A stretch of DNA of 64,000 bases from Pseudeuparius sepicola (taxonomy: Eukaryota > Arthropoda > Insecta > Coleoptera > Anthribidae), in the NCBI GenBank assembly GCA_963920635.1, contig OY987299.1:18217401-18281400 (forward strand), read 5' to 3'. This document shows positions 33,741 through 45,200 of this stretch, piece by piece. Under the pieces are notes generated by a model. The model ran no database searches. It was not told the DNA's origin and saw only the letters and a list, made by a program, of their open reading frames with translations. Numbering within the stretch: the first letter of the stretch is position 1; every line of letters starts with the position of its first letter. The position numbers were made by a program, and so were the translations under genes.

Positions 33741-34085
33741 AAATTCATGAATTACTTCACGACAAGTTCTATTTTACACTTAGGAAGAAATTTATGAATT
33801 TGTTTTTGTCACGTTATGTCAGATTCTAGCGAATACCAACACAAGAGAATAAATAAAAATATTGTTTTGTGCTACGTTTCCCCTATCAGAACATATTTTA
33901 AAACCATATCCATTTCGAAATATTACCGAAAAACTACAGTTGTCCTAGTACTATCCCAGAAGAGCTTGATGAAGACTATACAGTATGGTCATTTAAGTGT
34001 GCAACATATGGGACTTTTTTTTAATAATTGCACAACCAAAACACAGACATTGCCGGAAGTTGATGCATGTTCAATAATCATCAAT

Positions 34086-34697
34086 CAAAAAATATAAAAA
34101 TTGCACAAGAGGTACCCCTATTTCAAAAAATTCAGCAAAAGGATATTAAGAAAAGTTGTTTATAATTAAAAGCTTTGCCCAAATACCAAAACATAGCCTC
34201 CTAAGAAAAAAATTTTTCCTCAATTTATTTCCAGTTTCTTAATGAACATTTAAAATAAAAATTTTACACCTTAAATGAGAGTTTTTTAATTACATACATT
34301 ATAATTACTAATGTTTTACCTTGTTCAGAAGAATTTTTGCGAAATTTTAAAGTTTTGTTTAATATCGTTGCAACAAACATGAAGTTGATTCCCTATAAAA
34401 TTAAAAATCTAAGTTAATTTTACAAATATGCTTGAATTTGAACAAAGTTATGCGAAATTGATATAATTTTGATTGATTAATGAAATTGTTTAGGGTGAAT
34501 ATTAAAACAATTTTTTTAGGAAATTATTAATGTTTTGAAAAAATATATATTTATTTTTCTTAGGAGGACATGTTTTGATACTTGGGCATAACTTTTAATT
34601 CTAGACAACTTTTCTTAATAACATTTTGCTGAATTTTCTGAAATAAGAGTACTTTACTCTTGTACAATTTTTATATTTTTTGACCTACCCTGTATGC
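34086..34697. mobile_element. Mariner-end foldback, left terminus lost
   Basis: Arms at 34086-34225 and 34555-34697 pair over about 140 bp (AATATAAAAATTGCACAAGAG; CTCCTAAGAAAAA). The right end is GACCTACCCTGTA, the expected TA-flanked terminus, but the matching 12 bases are missing on the left. Confidence 0.6.
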
Positions 34698-34721
34698 TGT
34701 TTGACTTGCAACCATTCTAAG

Positions 34722-36105
34722 CAAGGTTGGCAAATATCATATTTATATAAATATCAAAATATCGGCTATTTATTTATATATATCTGATATATATCCAAAT
34801 CTTGATATTTATTTTTAAAAAATTGAATTTTGTATATCTAAGGTATAAATATTGTAAAAAAACTCCAGCGTTTTTTATTTGTACTTTCCTATAAATAAAA
34901 TTCAAAAATAAAAACAAAAAATGATTCTCAAATAACACATAAATACTAAACTTCATAAATAGACCTGGAGATAGTGACAGATTTTTGGACGTGATTTTAA
35001 TCAGTATGCCTGGCAAAGGGCGTTATGTGGCACATATTCTCACAATAATAAGGTATGAATCAGAGAGTCATCCTGGGGTCTTCATGTGAAAAACTGAGTT
35101 TTCAATTATTCGCAAAAATATGCGTTTTGATATGATTTTATACAGGCTGCCATGTGTTTTATAATGAAGTTCAAATAGAAAATTCCTCGGAAACCATAGG
35201 CATACCGTTAGGGTGGGTCCAAAGGGCTATTATTGCCACGTGATCTTGTATTTTAATAATTAATTTTTCCACGTTTCTGAACAGGCTTCCAATGAGAAGT
35301 ATGCAAGTTCTTATTATGAAAATGCTGAAGAAAAGATGGCATACCGTTTACGCATGTCCAAGTACACTTTACATCGAATAACTCGTGTAAATGATTTAAT
35401 AACATTCAATTTAAACAGTACTTGGACATGCGCGAAAGGTATGCCTTCCTTTTTTCAGCATTTTCATAAAAAGAACTTGCATACTTCTCATTGGCAGCCT
35501 GTTCAGAAACGTGGAAAAATTAATTATTAAAATACAAGATCACGTGGCAATAATAGCCCTTTGGACCCACCCTAACGGTATGCCTATGGTTTTCCGAGGA
35601 ATTTTCTATTTGAACTTCATTATAAAATACATGGCAGCCTGTATAAAATCATAACAAAACGCATATTTTTCGAATAATTGAAAACTCAGTTTTTCACATG
35701 AAGAACCCAGGATGACTCTCTGATACATACCTTATTATTGTGAGAATATGTGCCACATAATGCCCTTTGCAAGGCATACTGGGTAAAATCACGTCCAAAA
35801 ATCTGTCACTATCTCCCGGTCCAAAGCAAAAAACAAAACATTAGATTGTATAGGTACCTATATAAAAAAAACTCCTATAAAATAATTGTCGGTAAGAAGT
35901 AATGGTATCAAAAATAGGCTATTCCTACTTATTAGGTAATTATTATAATTACATCAGTCTTGATAATAGTAAGCACTCAGGCATAAGCACTAAGTACTTG
36001 CATTTTAAATCTTGATATATATCTTGATAAATATCAAAGAATAAATATCTTGATATGTATCAAGATATATATCTTTATCTTTTGATATATATCATGCCAA
36101 CCTTG
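34722..36105. mobile_element. hAT-like element with 8-bp target duplication
   Basis: Ends CAAGGTTGGCA and its exact complement TGCCAACCTTG are flanked by ATTCTAAG on both sides (34714-34721 and 36106-36113). The subterminal sequence on both sides is built of GATATATATC-type palindromes. No transposase. It is interrupted by the palindrome at 34962-35824. Confidence 0.8.
34962..35824. repeat. Foldback with ~400-bp arms
   Basis: GACCTGGAGATAGTGACAG at the left pairs with CTGTCACTATCTCCCGGTC at the right. The arms run to about 35375 and 35410 with few mismatches, meeting near a loop bounded by GCATGTCCAAGTAC and GTACTTGGACATGC. The frame at 35336-35530 spans the loop and has no domain. It lies within the hAT element. 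Confidence 0.8.
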
Positions 36106-36485
36106 ATTCTAAGTGCGCCTAATAATAATATCGAACAAGCATCAACTTTCGGGAATATTTGTATTTTCATTGTGCAATTAATAAAAAAATCCCATATGTT
36201 GCACACTTAAATGACCACACCGTATATTTCAATTTGGATTTTCTCACCAAGAAGGAAGAACCACACATGCTTGCATTGCTGCCCGAGGGGTTTTGTGATT
36301 ATTTCGTGAAAATTGTGAACATTACACACCTTTTTATCTAAAAATATTATCATTAAAATTATACATATACAAACAAACCAGTATCAAAATATAACCTTCC
36401 TTGTGTTCAAACTTTCAATGTTAGTACTCCTGAAGTTCACACAAAACTTGACGGAAAATAGAACGTGCTCAAATTCGTGAAGTAA

Positions 36486-36580
36486 CTTCATGAATTAATT
36501 CATAAAGAAATTGATAGTGTATTACACGATTTTTTATATTAATTTGTACTTGAAGTGACTTCATGAATTAATTCATGAAG
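36486..36580. repeat. Two 22-bp palindromes spaced 73 bp apart
   Basis: 36559-36580 is a perfect 22-bp palindrome centred on GAATTAATTC, and 36486-36507 is the same with one change. Flanking bases are also similar, so this is a short direct duplication. Confidence 0.5.
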
Positions 36581-36599
36581 AAATTGTCAAATGTAAAAC

Positions 36600-39500
36600 A
36601 GGCTTTACCCTTTCGAAACGGCCTTTAAAAGGTTACTTTCTTCAGGAGTTATTGAGGAAGTTATAGCAACACAAACACTTGTGTAACATTAGACAATGTG
36701 TATTTATGGTCAAACAGTTGAAAACATAATAACCCTTGATAATACAGAACAAATTTAAATAAAAATTCAAAATTCATTTTACCCCACCGGTGTGAGTAAA
36801 ACGACATATCTCCTTGCAAGGTACATTTTAAACATATGTCACAATCACAAATAAAATTCTCGCAATCCAGCCAATCCCTGTATTGGAGCCCTCAATTGTT
36901 TTGGTTACTGGTTTTCACTTTTTGCCTAATAAATGATAAATGATAAAAAAAGAAGGAGCAAATTTGGGCTTAACGCTCGACCGGGACAGTCTCAGCATAT
37001 GGCGGGATGCCATTTCCGTTTTTACAGTGGCGCGCACCTTTAAGTTGTTTCGACAAACTAAAGGAAGAAATCCTCATTTTTTGTGAAATCAGTAAGTACC
37101 TACAATACAGGCAAAACATTATAAGACAGTTTAGGAATACTTGATAATACAGCAATTCGACTTTTAAATTTCCAATTATGAAGAAGTACCTACTTACACA
37201 AACGCCTATGCCACTTTGGTGCATGGCCCCAAATGTTAATTTAAATTACAAAATTACTTACCGATGGATTATTATCCTCAAACACTTTAGTTTTGGCGGT
37301 CAGGAAAGCGCCACATCTGCACAGCTAAGCATACAATAACTCGAAAAAGTACATACTGACACCTATCATCGCGTCAGATATCAAAATATTGTGCCAAAGC
37401 TGGGATACTAGTCAGGGCGATTTCTGTCTCACGTATTTTATAATACAGGGTGATTCAGTTTTAATCTGCAACACTTCAACAGGTGATAGAAAACCAAAAA
37501 ATAACCGCACTTTCTTCTATAAACTATATCATTTTAAGGTCTTATAAAAAGTTACAGGGTGTTAAAGTTGCAAGAAATATGTGGAATTTATTGAATATTT
37601 TACAAACTAGTTGAGATATTTAAGTCATATTTGGTACACGTTATAACGGCATGGGTTAGCATAAAACCTGTTAATATCAAACATCTTGAACAACCAGTGG
37701 CGTAGAAATGGGTAATTAGTATAATTTATTTTAGAAAAAAAAATAGAACCACCTTGTATAGCAATAAAATGTATTCAAATTCTTATGTATATTTTTGTTG
37801 TAAACAAAAACGTTCTCTTAGCATTTTTTCATATGTGTCATGGTTTCATAGCAAATTTTATTTTCTCGTATTATTTCGGGGTAATTCTGAAAATAACAAC
37901 AAACAGGACATTAATGACGCATTAATACGAATAAACAATTAAGCTTTTAAACAATCTGGGGTTCAAAGAGTTAGTGCCAGTAACGTCTAAGTAATTGCTT
38001 GTTATAATTTTACTTGTTATAGTATAGTGTGTCGTTTTACCCAACCATGTCATTTTGTACACCTCTCCCCTATATTATTATAATAGAGTATTATGTTTAT
38101 TCTCATTATCATAGTCATTTTCTCTGTATTAATTTCATTTGCATGCAACATAATTACATTTTAATTCACACTATCAACCACGTTGGTAATTTTGTATAAA
38201 CTGGTATATTCTCGGAGCAAAAATCCAGCAGATAAGTAATGTCCTTTCTTCCTACAGTAGAATTGTTTGCTATGAAGAATAACAAAAAAAAACGAACTTC
38301 AATTTCTTATTGATAAACAGCAATTTTCTGTTTAGGTGCTTGAAAAAATTTCTTTCACATAAATTTAATTTCCCCTTGGTTTTATGCATACTTACATCGT
38401 TTGCTGCGAGATGATCCGAACATATTGTTTTTCTTTATAGCTGGTAGTATTCCAAAATTCCGATACATTTTTGCCTTAAATTTTGGTCTGCATTAAAGTC
38501 AATGGTAAAATGAGTTATCATTAAAATAAAATTTGCCAAAAAAACATCCCCAAAAATATTCTATTTATTGGTTAGTTTCAAATTTATTATTCGTGTCTTT
38601 TCAAAAAATTAAAATAAATAACTTTTCATTACAACTTTTCACTATAAAGCCAAGCCCAAACATTTTTTTGTAGATTCTAGGAATTTTGGACATTAGTTTG
38701 TATAAACAAAAATTCGCAATCCAAAATTAATTTGAATTTAAGTTGGTAATGGCACCAGGTAAAAAATGTGCATATGTTGTATGACAACAATCAAATTTAT
38801 TATGCAACCGCCCCCACCAGCTCTATGCGGTCATAGATAAAATACACCTTTGTTTGGGTTCTGCAGCTTTTTGCACACCGCACACTTCCTACCCATTTTT
38901 AAATTAATTTAACGCAAAATAGTTCGCTTTCACAAAAAAATATTAACAAATACAAAATAACAACAGCCGCCGAACCGCCATTAAAACGCCTCAACAGGAA
39001 CAAAATCCCTAACTGTTTTGCTGCCGAATTAAAATCGGCAATTCTGAAGCGTTTGAGCACTCCCAAATAAACAAATATGATCAGTGCTTTCAATACAAAT
39101 GGAATATACTCGTAATATTGGGAAACACGTTTGGTATCATTTACTTTATGAATTTTTGGTCCGAGGGTATATTATAATGATATTTGAAAACTGCCATGAC
39201 AGACAGTCACTTTTAATTTAGTATAATATGGAAAAATTGTTAAACGCCCACTTACTGTCTTTTATTATACTCTAGTATTCGAAGTAAATTCGATAATAAA
39301 TCATGTATGTGGCATTAACAAGCTCGGAATACTTGCCAACGATGTGCTGTTAGGCTCGACAAAGTTCTGATTCGGAATTAGTTTTAGGTAAATATTGCTG
39401 TAAAATCATTGAAATTTGACTGTGAATATTTATATGTTTAATTAGTATAATTGGTTTAACTGTGCAATTTCTAAACTTTCCAACTGCTTGATACGCAAGC

Positions 39501-42500
39501 AATTGTACATAGTGTAAGTATTCTTATATCTTGTAATTTTGTGCTCTGTACATACCTGTATAATATTATCTATAAATTTATATTGTTGTATAAATGAAAT
39601 TATTGTAAATAATGACTTATTCAGGGATCTCTGTGTATCTATAAATCTAAATCCAAATAAATTTAATACCTATGAAAAATTTAATAAAAAATCAAATTGT
39701 CTTTCAAATATATCATTGTTTCATTTTGCCTGCTTATTTCCAAATACCTAATGTGATAGTGTTCCAAGTTCCAAGTATGCAAATGTAGGTAATTTTAACA
39801 AAGGCATTGGTCCTGGAGAAAGCAGCCTGATTAATTTTCTGTATACCTTCAAACATAGATATACCTACACATAGACTGCCAGAATCAGGTGTAGTTATTT
39901 CCGTGGGGCATACGCAAATATTTTGCATAACATTTTATTATGAAAACTAATAACTAAATTAAAATACCTGATCTGATTTGTTTTCGTTCTAGAATTAAAG
40001 TTTGAAAGTTGTTGTGTAAGAATTTTTTGCGGACGCTTCTGACTATCTAGTATACAGTGTGTCCGCGAAATCAATGAAAGAGCCCAGAAAATTCAGCATT
40101 ACCTATAGGTATATATTTTTTACGACTAGATTGACCCAAGGGAAGATATCTCACAGACTCACAGACACTACGATTTCGATTTGGTATGATTATTTTAAGG
40201 CTATAGCCGCCAGTTTTCAGAATACCATATTAGGGATTTTTTTATTAAAAATCTGTTTCTATGGCATCATTTGGAGTTTGGAGTTAAATGGCGTTTTGTT
40301 TATCTGCTGTCGAATAGTATGCACGATTTTTGTGTATTTTTCTCTGTCTTTTTGACAATGAACCCCTGATGATGCCGCAAGGCGAAAGCCGGCTCGGATT
40401 CTAAGTTAAAATATATGTACGTAAAATATACCAACAGTTTCGTTCTTTCTGTATTAACATGTGCATACAAGCCTTTTCTTCCGATTGATTTGGAGTTAAG
40501 TCAAACCTCTATATACCAAATTTTAGGAAAAAAAAACCGATTGTAAAAGTTTCATTACAACAGAAATTGCGGCCCAAGTCAAACAGTTTATATGGCATCA
40601 GAAATATCAAGTGTGGCTTGAAACATGGTGAAAAGAAATGAAAACACGCTGAAAATTTCAAGATTCGATTGATTTATCTAAGTCTCTTTTGTAACAAAAA
40701 TTACAGCGGAAATCGCGGAGGGCACGGCAAAATATTTGGAAACACGAAGAAATTTAAGTAGATTTAGTGGTAATAAACGTAAAAAAATGAACGAAAGACG
40801 GAAAAGGTAGAAATTATTATATTATTATATATTTCACGTTTCAAGGCACCTTGATCTTATGCGGTAGGTAAACTGCTTGACTTGGGCGACAGTTTCTGTT
40901 TTAATGAAATGAAACCTTTACAAAAAGATAACCGATCGGTTTTTTTTAGAAATTGGTCCTATTATCCGCGTTTTACAGTTCATACATTTCTAATTGAACA
41001 AAATTTAGAAAATGAAAAATGTGAAGTTTTACATAATAATATATTAATTTACAATTTATAAATGAATTATTACTTTATGATTTCATTGTAACATATAAGG
41101 TACCCATACAAAGTTGAGTACACTAATTTCACAATTATTGAAGCCTATATCTAGGTATCTAACCTCTAACCACAAAGTCGTCGAATTAGATGTAGGTATA
41201 CCTACCTGTAAAAAAATAAGCTCCTTTCATCTTTTGTGAACAATTCTAAACAACAGCAATAAAATCCGACAATTCCTCCTCCGAAAAGGCCCATTGTGCT
41301 CGAAAAGAGCTCTTCAGACATATTTTAAAGGCACCGTGTAGGTGAGTTAAACAAACAAAAACCAGCTAGCCCATTTATTATTCAGGCGTATGCTCATAAA
41401 CCTGTAAAAGAATTAAAATATAAAATCCATATTTCACTCCCTCCTATTCTTGTAAACTGCTGGATGTTTTCATACGAGATATTAAAAATATATTTGTCGA
41501 ATTAATATGTTGTCTTTTTTAATAGGTCCATAATTTTACCTCGAAATTTATTGTGGGTCAAATTTGAATATTTATTAAGGGGCTCGTTTTCTGTTTTCGT
41601 TTTCGTCCACTTACCTGTCTTAGTTTGGGTACATGGGTATTCGGGCATAGGTACCCTTCTACGTTGGAGATCCGAGTGTAGAATCTCAGGAATGCGAACG
41701 TCATTTCTAAACGGCGATCTCGAAGAATTATTGGAACTATCAATAATTTTCCCTTGGCATTTTGATAAATTATTTTCCAACAAGCTAAGACAAAGTTTTA
41801 GTTGCGCCACGACTTTTATAGAAATTTAATGTGGTTTGGGCTCTGGCAGACTTGAAAGTTTAAAAATTTATTAATAAAGTTAGTAGGGCACAAAGGAAAT
41901 TACAAATATTCCATTCTTTGCCTACGATACAGAGAAGGTTTCGGTTTTTAAAATTTCTACTCAGTCCTGTGAAATGCTTTCTTGAAATTTTACCAGATAA
42001 GTTTGTAGGGAAAGTCAAACTTGAAGAAGTGAATATGAATTTTAAGGTTATCTCTAAAGAGACAAAATGAATCATAATATAATAATCACCTGCAATATCC
42101 ACATAAAGATCTCTCTCACTCTCAGTTTCACTAGAGAAAATATTATCAACTTTCTTTGTAGTCCTTACAAAAAAGGCTAAAAGTGAGCACATTAGAGCCT
42201 TCTATGATGGAATACCTACGATTATATCCACTTGCTACGGTGAAGGTTAAAGTAGTTTGAACTTAGTTTTTATTTTCGTTGGTTTTAATTAAACGAAGTT
42301 ACAACAATTAATCAGTCTGCACTTCGTGCTATTCGAATAGAAGTCATAGCTGCACTCAACACCATTAATAATGACTTCTTATTTCCATAATTTCATAGCA
42401 CACTGCCGTAACTTAAACGGCGGTGATAATTTAGATCAGCTGAAAAATGTATACGCGCTCATGAAATATGGGAATGAAGATCTGTTATACCCACATTCTC

Positions 42501-43070
42501 CACGATTTCTTCACGATTCGTCGTCTTCATATTTATTAAATATCTCATTAAACTCTTGTGGCTATGGCGAAGCGATAAATTACTTTGGCGCATTTCAAAT
42601 TTTTAATTTATCGTTTCATATATCACAGTGCATTCTCGCGATATCTTCGGGTTGGTCATAAGCATAAGTTTTGTTAATACAAAATTGCAATATATATCGG
42701 GCGATTTGACTCTCTCAAATTCTTCTCTCGGAGGTTATCTAGGGACGTCCCAATCGAATTTACACTAGCATAATTCTTTTCAACCTGCATGAGATAAAGA
42801 TATTTCAGCCAACTTAGTCAAAGTTTCCACCGAGTCCTAACTTACGTATCTAGAATTTTGTTGAAGAGTAACCTCATTTTAATACTACCTAGCCATAGTA
42901 AGTTTATTTGTAGAGAACAACGACACACATAGGAATACCTATTATACATTACCAAAGGCAACTTGTTTTGTTTCGTGATATTAAAAAAGATGTTATTGTT
43001 TGCACATTCAAGATTTCTAGTTTTCTAAAATGATTTAGGTTATTTTGTAAATATAAGTATCTCAAAGCAT
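36600..43070. other. Sparse AT-rich region without supported genes
   Basis: Over six kb (overlapping the right margin of the 33139-38070 stack) holds only isolated element ends: CAGGGTGATTCAG near 37445, CAGTGGCGTAG near 37694, CAGTGTGTCCGCG near 40055. It also holds a short ribozyme-like motif near 40366. Open frames (for example 40059-40355, 41502-41810, 42371-42661) show no domain. The 40200-40260 stretch is a diverged inverted copy of sequence near 60040-60110. Confidence 0.4.
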
Positions 43071-43073
43071 ATA

Positions 43074-43795
43074 CAGGGTGTTCGAAAAATAGACGGAGAT
43101 ATTTTAGAGGGTGATTCCCTGTTAAGAAATATGAAAAAAAGTTTCTATAAACATGGGTCCGGAAATGCAGAGTTTTCAAGATACAGGATGTTAAATATAT
43201 TGCATGTCACTGGACAAAATTGGTTTATCAATTTTTGCAAAAAAAATCACAAGTGCCTTGGAAAACAAATAATCAAAAGCATTTCTAGGAAAGAGTGTTA
43301 TTGCAACTTTTGCAATATCATAACATAAAGTACACTACAATCAATTTTGTCCAGTGACATGCAATAAAACGGTTTTTATTTTTTTTTCTCGAAAACGAAG
43401 TGAGATAGGAAAACAATACAAGAGGGAAAGAAGTTGTATTTTTAGATGCTTAATCAAACAAAAAATATTAAGGTTACAAAAAAGGTAGTGGCGTAGATTT
43501 TTTTGATAATAATATTCGCTAAGGTGCCCCCCGGGACGCCACTGGACTTAATAAATTTAATCTAGTTAGGGCGAAATTAGCCTCTTAATACAACAAATAA
43601 CATTGCCAAATTTCAACAGAATCGAGTAAATAATTTTTAAGACATTAATAATTTCATGTTTTATTTTTTTTTATTTAACATCCTGTATCTTGAAAACTCT
43701 GCATTTCCGGACCCATGTTTATAGAAACTTTTTTTCATATTTCTTAACAGGGAATCACCCTCTAAAATATCTCCGTCTATTTTTCGAACACCCTG
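43074..43795. mobile_element. Mariner-end foldback, ~125-bp arms, with nested inverted repeat
   Basis: Ends CAGGGTGTTCGAAAAATAGA and its complement have TA outside (43072-43073 and 43796-43797). The arms reach TTCAAGATACAGGATGTTAA. Inside, GCATGTCACTGGACAAAATT (about 43202) is inverted near 43350-43369, a second inverted repeat. No transposase. The two frames that start in the arms are mirror images. Confidence 0.8.
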
Positions 43796-43897
43796 TATAC
43801 GATATAAAAGTCTATAAAATCAAAAAACTATTTACTATGCATTACAAAATAGGAAAGACTGAATTTAAGAAATGTAAGCAAATTACCTCGTCTTCTG

Positions 43898-43915
43898 CCC
43901 CCCCCCCCCCCCCCC
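43898..43915. repeat. Run of 18 C
   Basis: Homopolymer of 18 C in AT-rich sequence. The length may be variable or subject to sequencing error. Confidence 0.9.
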
Positions 43916-44826
43916 GACCCGCTAATGTAGAAGCAAAACAAAACCCGTGTTATTTGTATTAGCGTGAGTCATCTATTCATATACATAATATATCTTCAAA
44001 TTTGAGCCATTAAATAATGTTTGGGGTTGCCATTACATCTGTGATTTCTACACAATAAAAATAAAAATCGCATGGAAAACAACCATATCTCCTTTCATCC
44101 ACTGCTTCAGCAGCGTTTCCGATGCCATAAATATTAATCTAGGTTTTTTTACTGCCGATCGAAAAAAGGTTCTGCCTCTGAAAGACAGTGAAATATTCCC
44201 GATTATCGCCCTTTTGTGCCGCGTTTACTGGGGAATCATTTGTTAGGGGCATTTTAGGAAGGATTTCTCTTTTAGTAAAAATATACGCATACGATTTAGA
44301 ATTTAAGAAGGTTTACGGACGTCTAATCGCAGTAGATAACATAAGATTTCCTAAATACTTATTACCTGTAAGCTGTAAATACAAGCCTAAGTTAACTAAA
44401 ACCTCGGACAAATAATAAACATAAACTAATAATTTAATTATTCAATCACGACCCTGCCAAGATAGAAAATATTTAGAAACATTATTTGTCTGAGTTAGTG
44501 TTAGTATAAATATTACAGAAATCTAAAACAAAATTATGCAATGATTGCACCATTGCCAACCATTTTTTTTATAAATAATATATCTTGTACTTACGAAATA
44601 AATGTATAACCAACGTTAAAAAACATTTATTTGGAACAAATTAGTTGATATCTACAATCTACATAATATCAGTGACTACAGAAAGAAATAGTCACTGATA
44701 ATATCAGTGAATATAGTCACTGATAATATGTAGTAAAAATTTGGACAGTTATCATTTTTAACAATAAGTTTTTACTGATTTTGTGAATTTACTGATCCTA
44801 CTTGGTCTATAAATAATATCCTTAAT
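43916..44826. other. AT-rich; only small hairpins
   Basis: Around 44665-44730 the motif TATCAGTGA / TCACTGATA is repeated four to five times in both orientations and can form small hairpins. Nothing else recognised. Confidence 0.45.
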
Positions 44827-45200
44827 AAATTGCTTTTTCTGGCTATCGTGGCAACGTTGCACGAGTTCTTTGTGATCGATGCGCATTTGCTTTATTATGC
44901 CCCAAGAGCTGATCCAGAGTTCGTTGAGATTTCGCCGGTTTGTGTTGATGTGTTTCGAGTGTTCACTTTTGCGTCATTCTTGTTTTTTTGATGAGATTTT
45001 GGGGTTATTGAAAAAAAGTATTTTGTTATCTCACAAAAAAAAACAAGAATAACGCAAAAGTGAACACTCGAAACACATCAACACAAACCGGCGAAATCTC
45101 AACGAACTCTGGATCAGCTGTTGGGGCATAATAATGCAAATGTACATCAATCACAAAGAGCTTGTGCAACGTTGCCACGATAGCCAGAATAAGCAATTTA
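44827..45200. repeat. Palindrome with ~165-bp arms
   Basis: ATTGCTTTTTCTGGCTATCG at the left pairs with CGATAGCCAGAATAAGCAAT at the right. The arms (to about 44990 and from about 45036) are nearly complementary, including AGTGTTCACTTTTGCGT. The loop is about 45 bp. No terminal duplication assigned, no coding. Confidence 0.8.

Larger units (their letters stand above)
33981..36222. mobile_element. TA-flanked element hosting hAT and palindrome insertions
   Basis: About 95-bp terminal inverted repeats begin CAGTATGGTCATTTAAGTGT on the left and CGGTGTGGTCATTTAAGTGT on the complemented right, with TA at 33979-33980 and 36223-36224. The terminal CAGTGTGGTCATTT style is mariner-like. It contains a 140-bp inverted-repeat pair (34086-34697) and the hAT element at 34722-36105. 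No transposase remains. Confidence 0.75.
33139..38070. mobile_element. Outermost inverted repeats of a 4.9-kb stack (TA-flanked)
   Basis: GGGGAGAAGTGTACAAAATG at 33139 is inverted as CATTTTGTACACCTCTCCCC ending at 38070, about 25 bp with one mismatch, with TA on both outer sides (33137-33138 and 38071-38072). No transposase was recognised. The region inside holds repeat A copy 2 and the nested elements listed next. The partnership of such distant short repeats is plausible but not certain. Confidence 0.5.

Noticed and set aside
37444..37761. CAGGGTGATTCAG near 37445 and ACCACCTTGTA near 37750 as paired ends of an element
   Set aside because: The pairing is only about 9 bases with mismatches and nothing pairs further inside.
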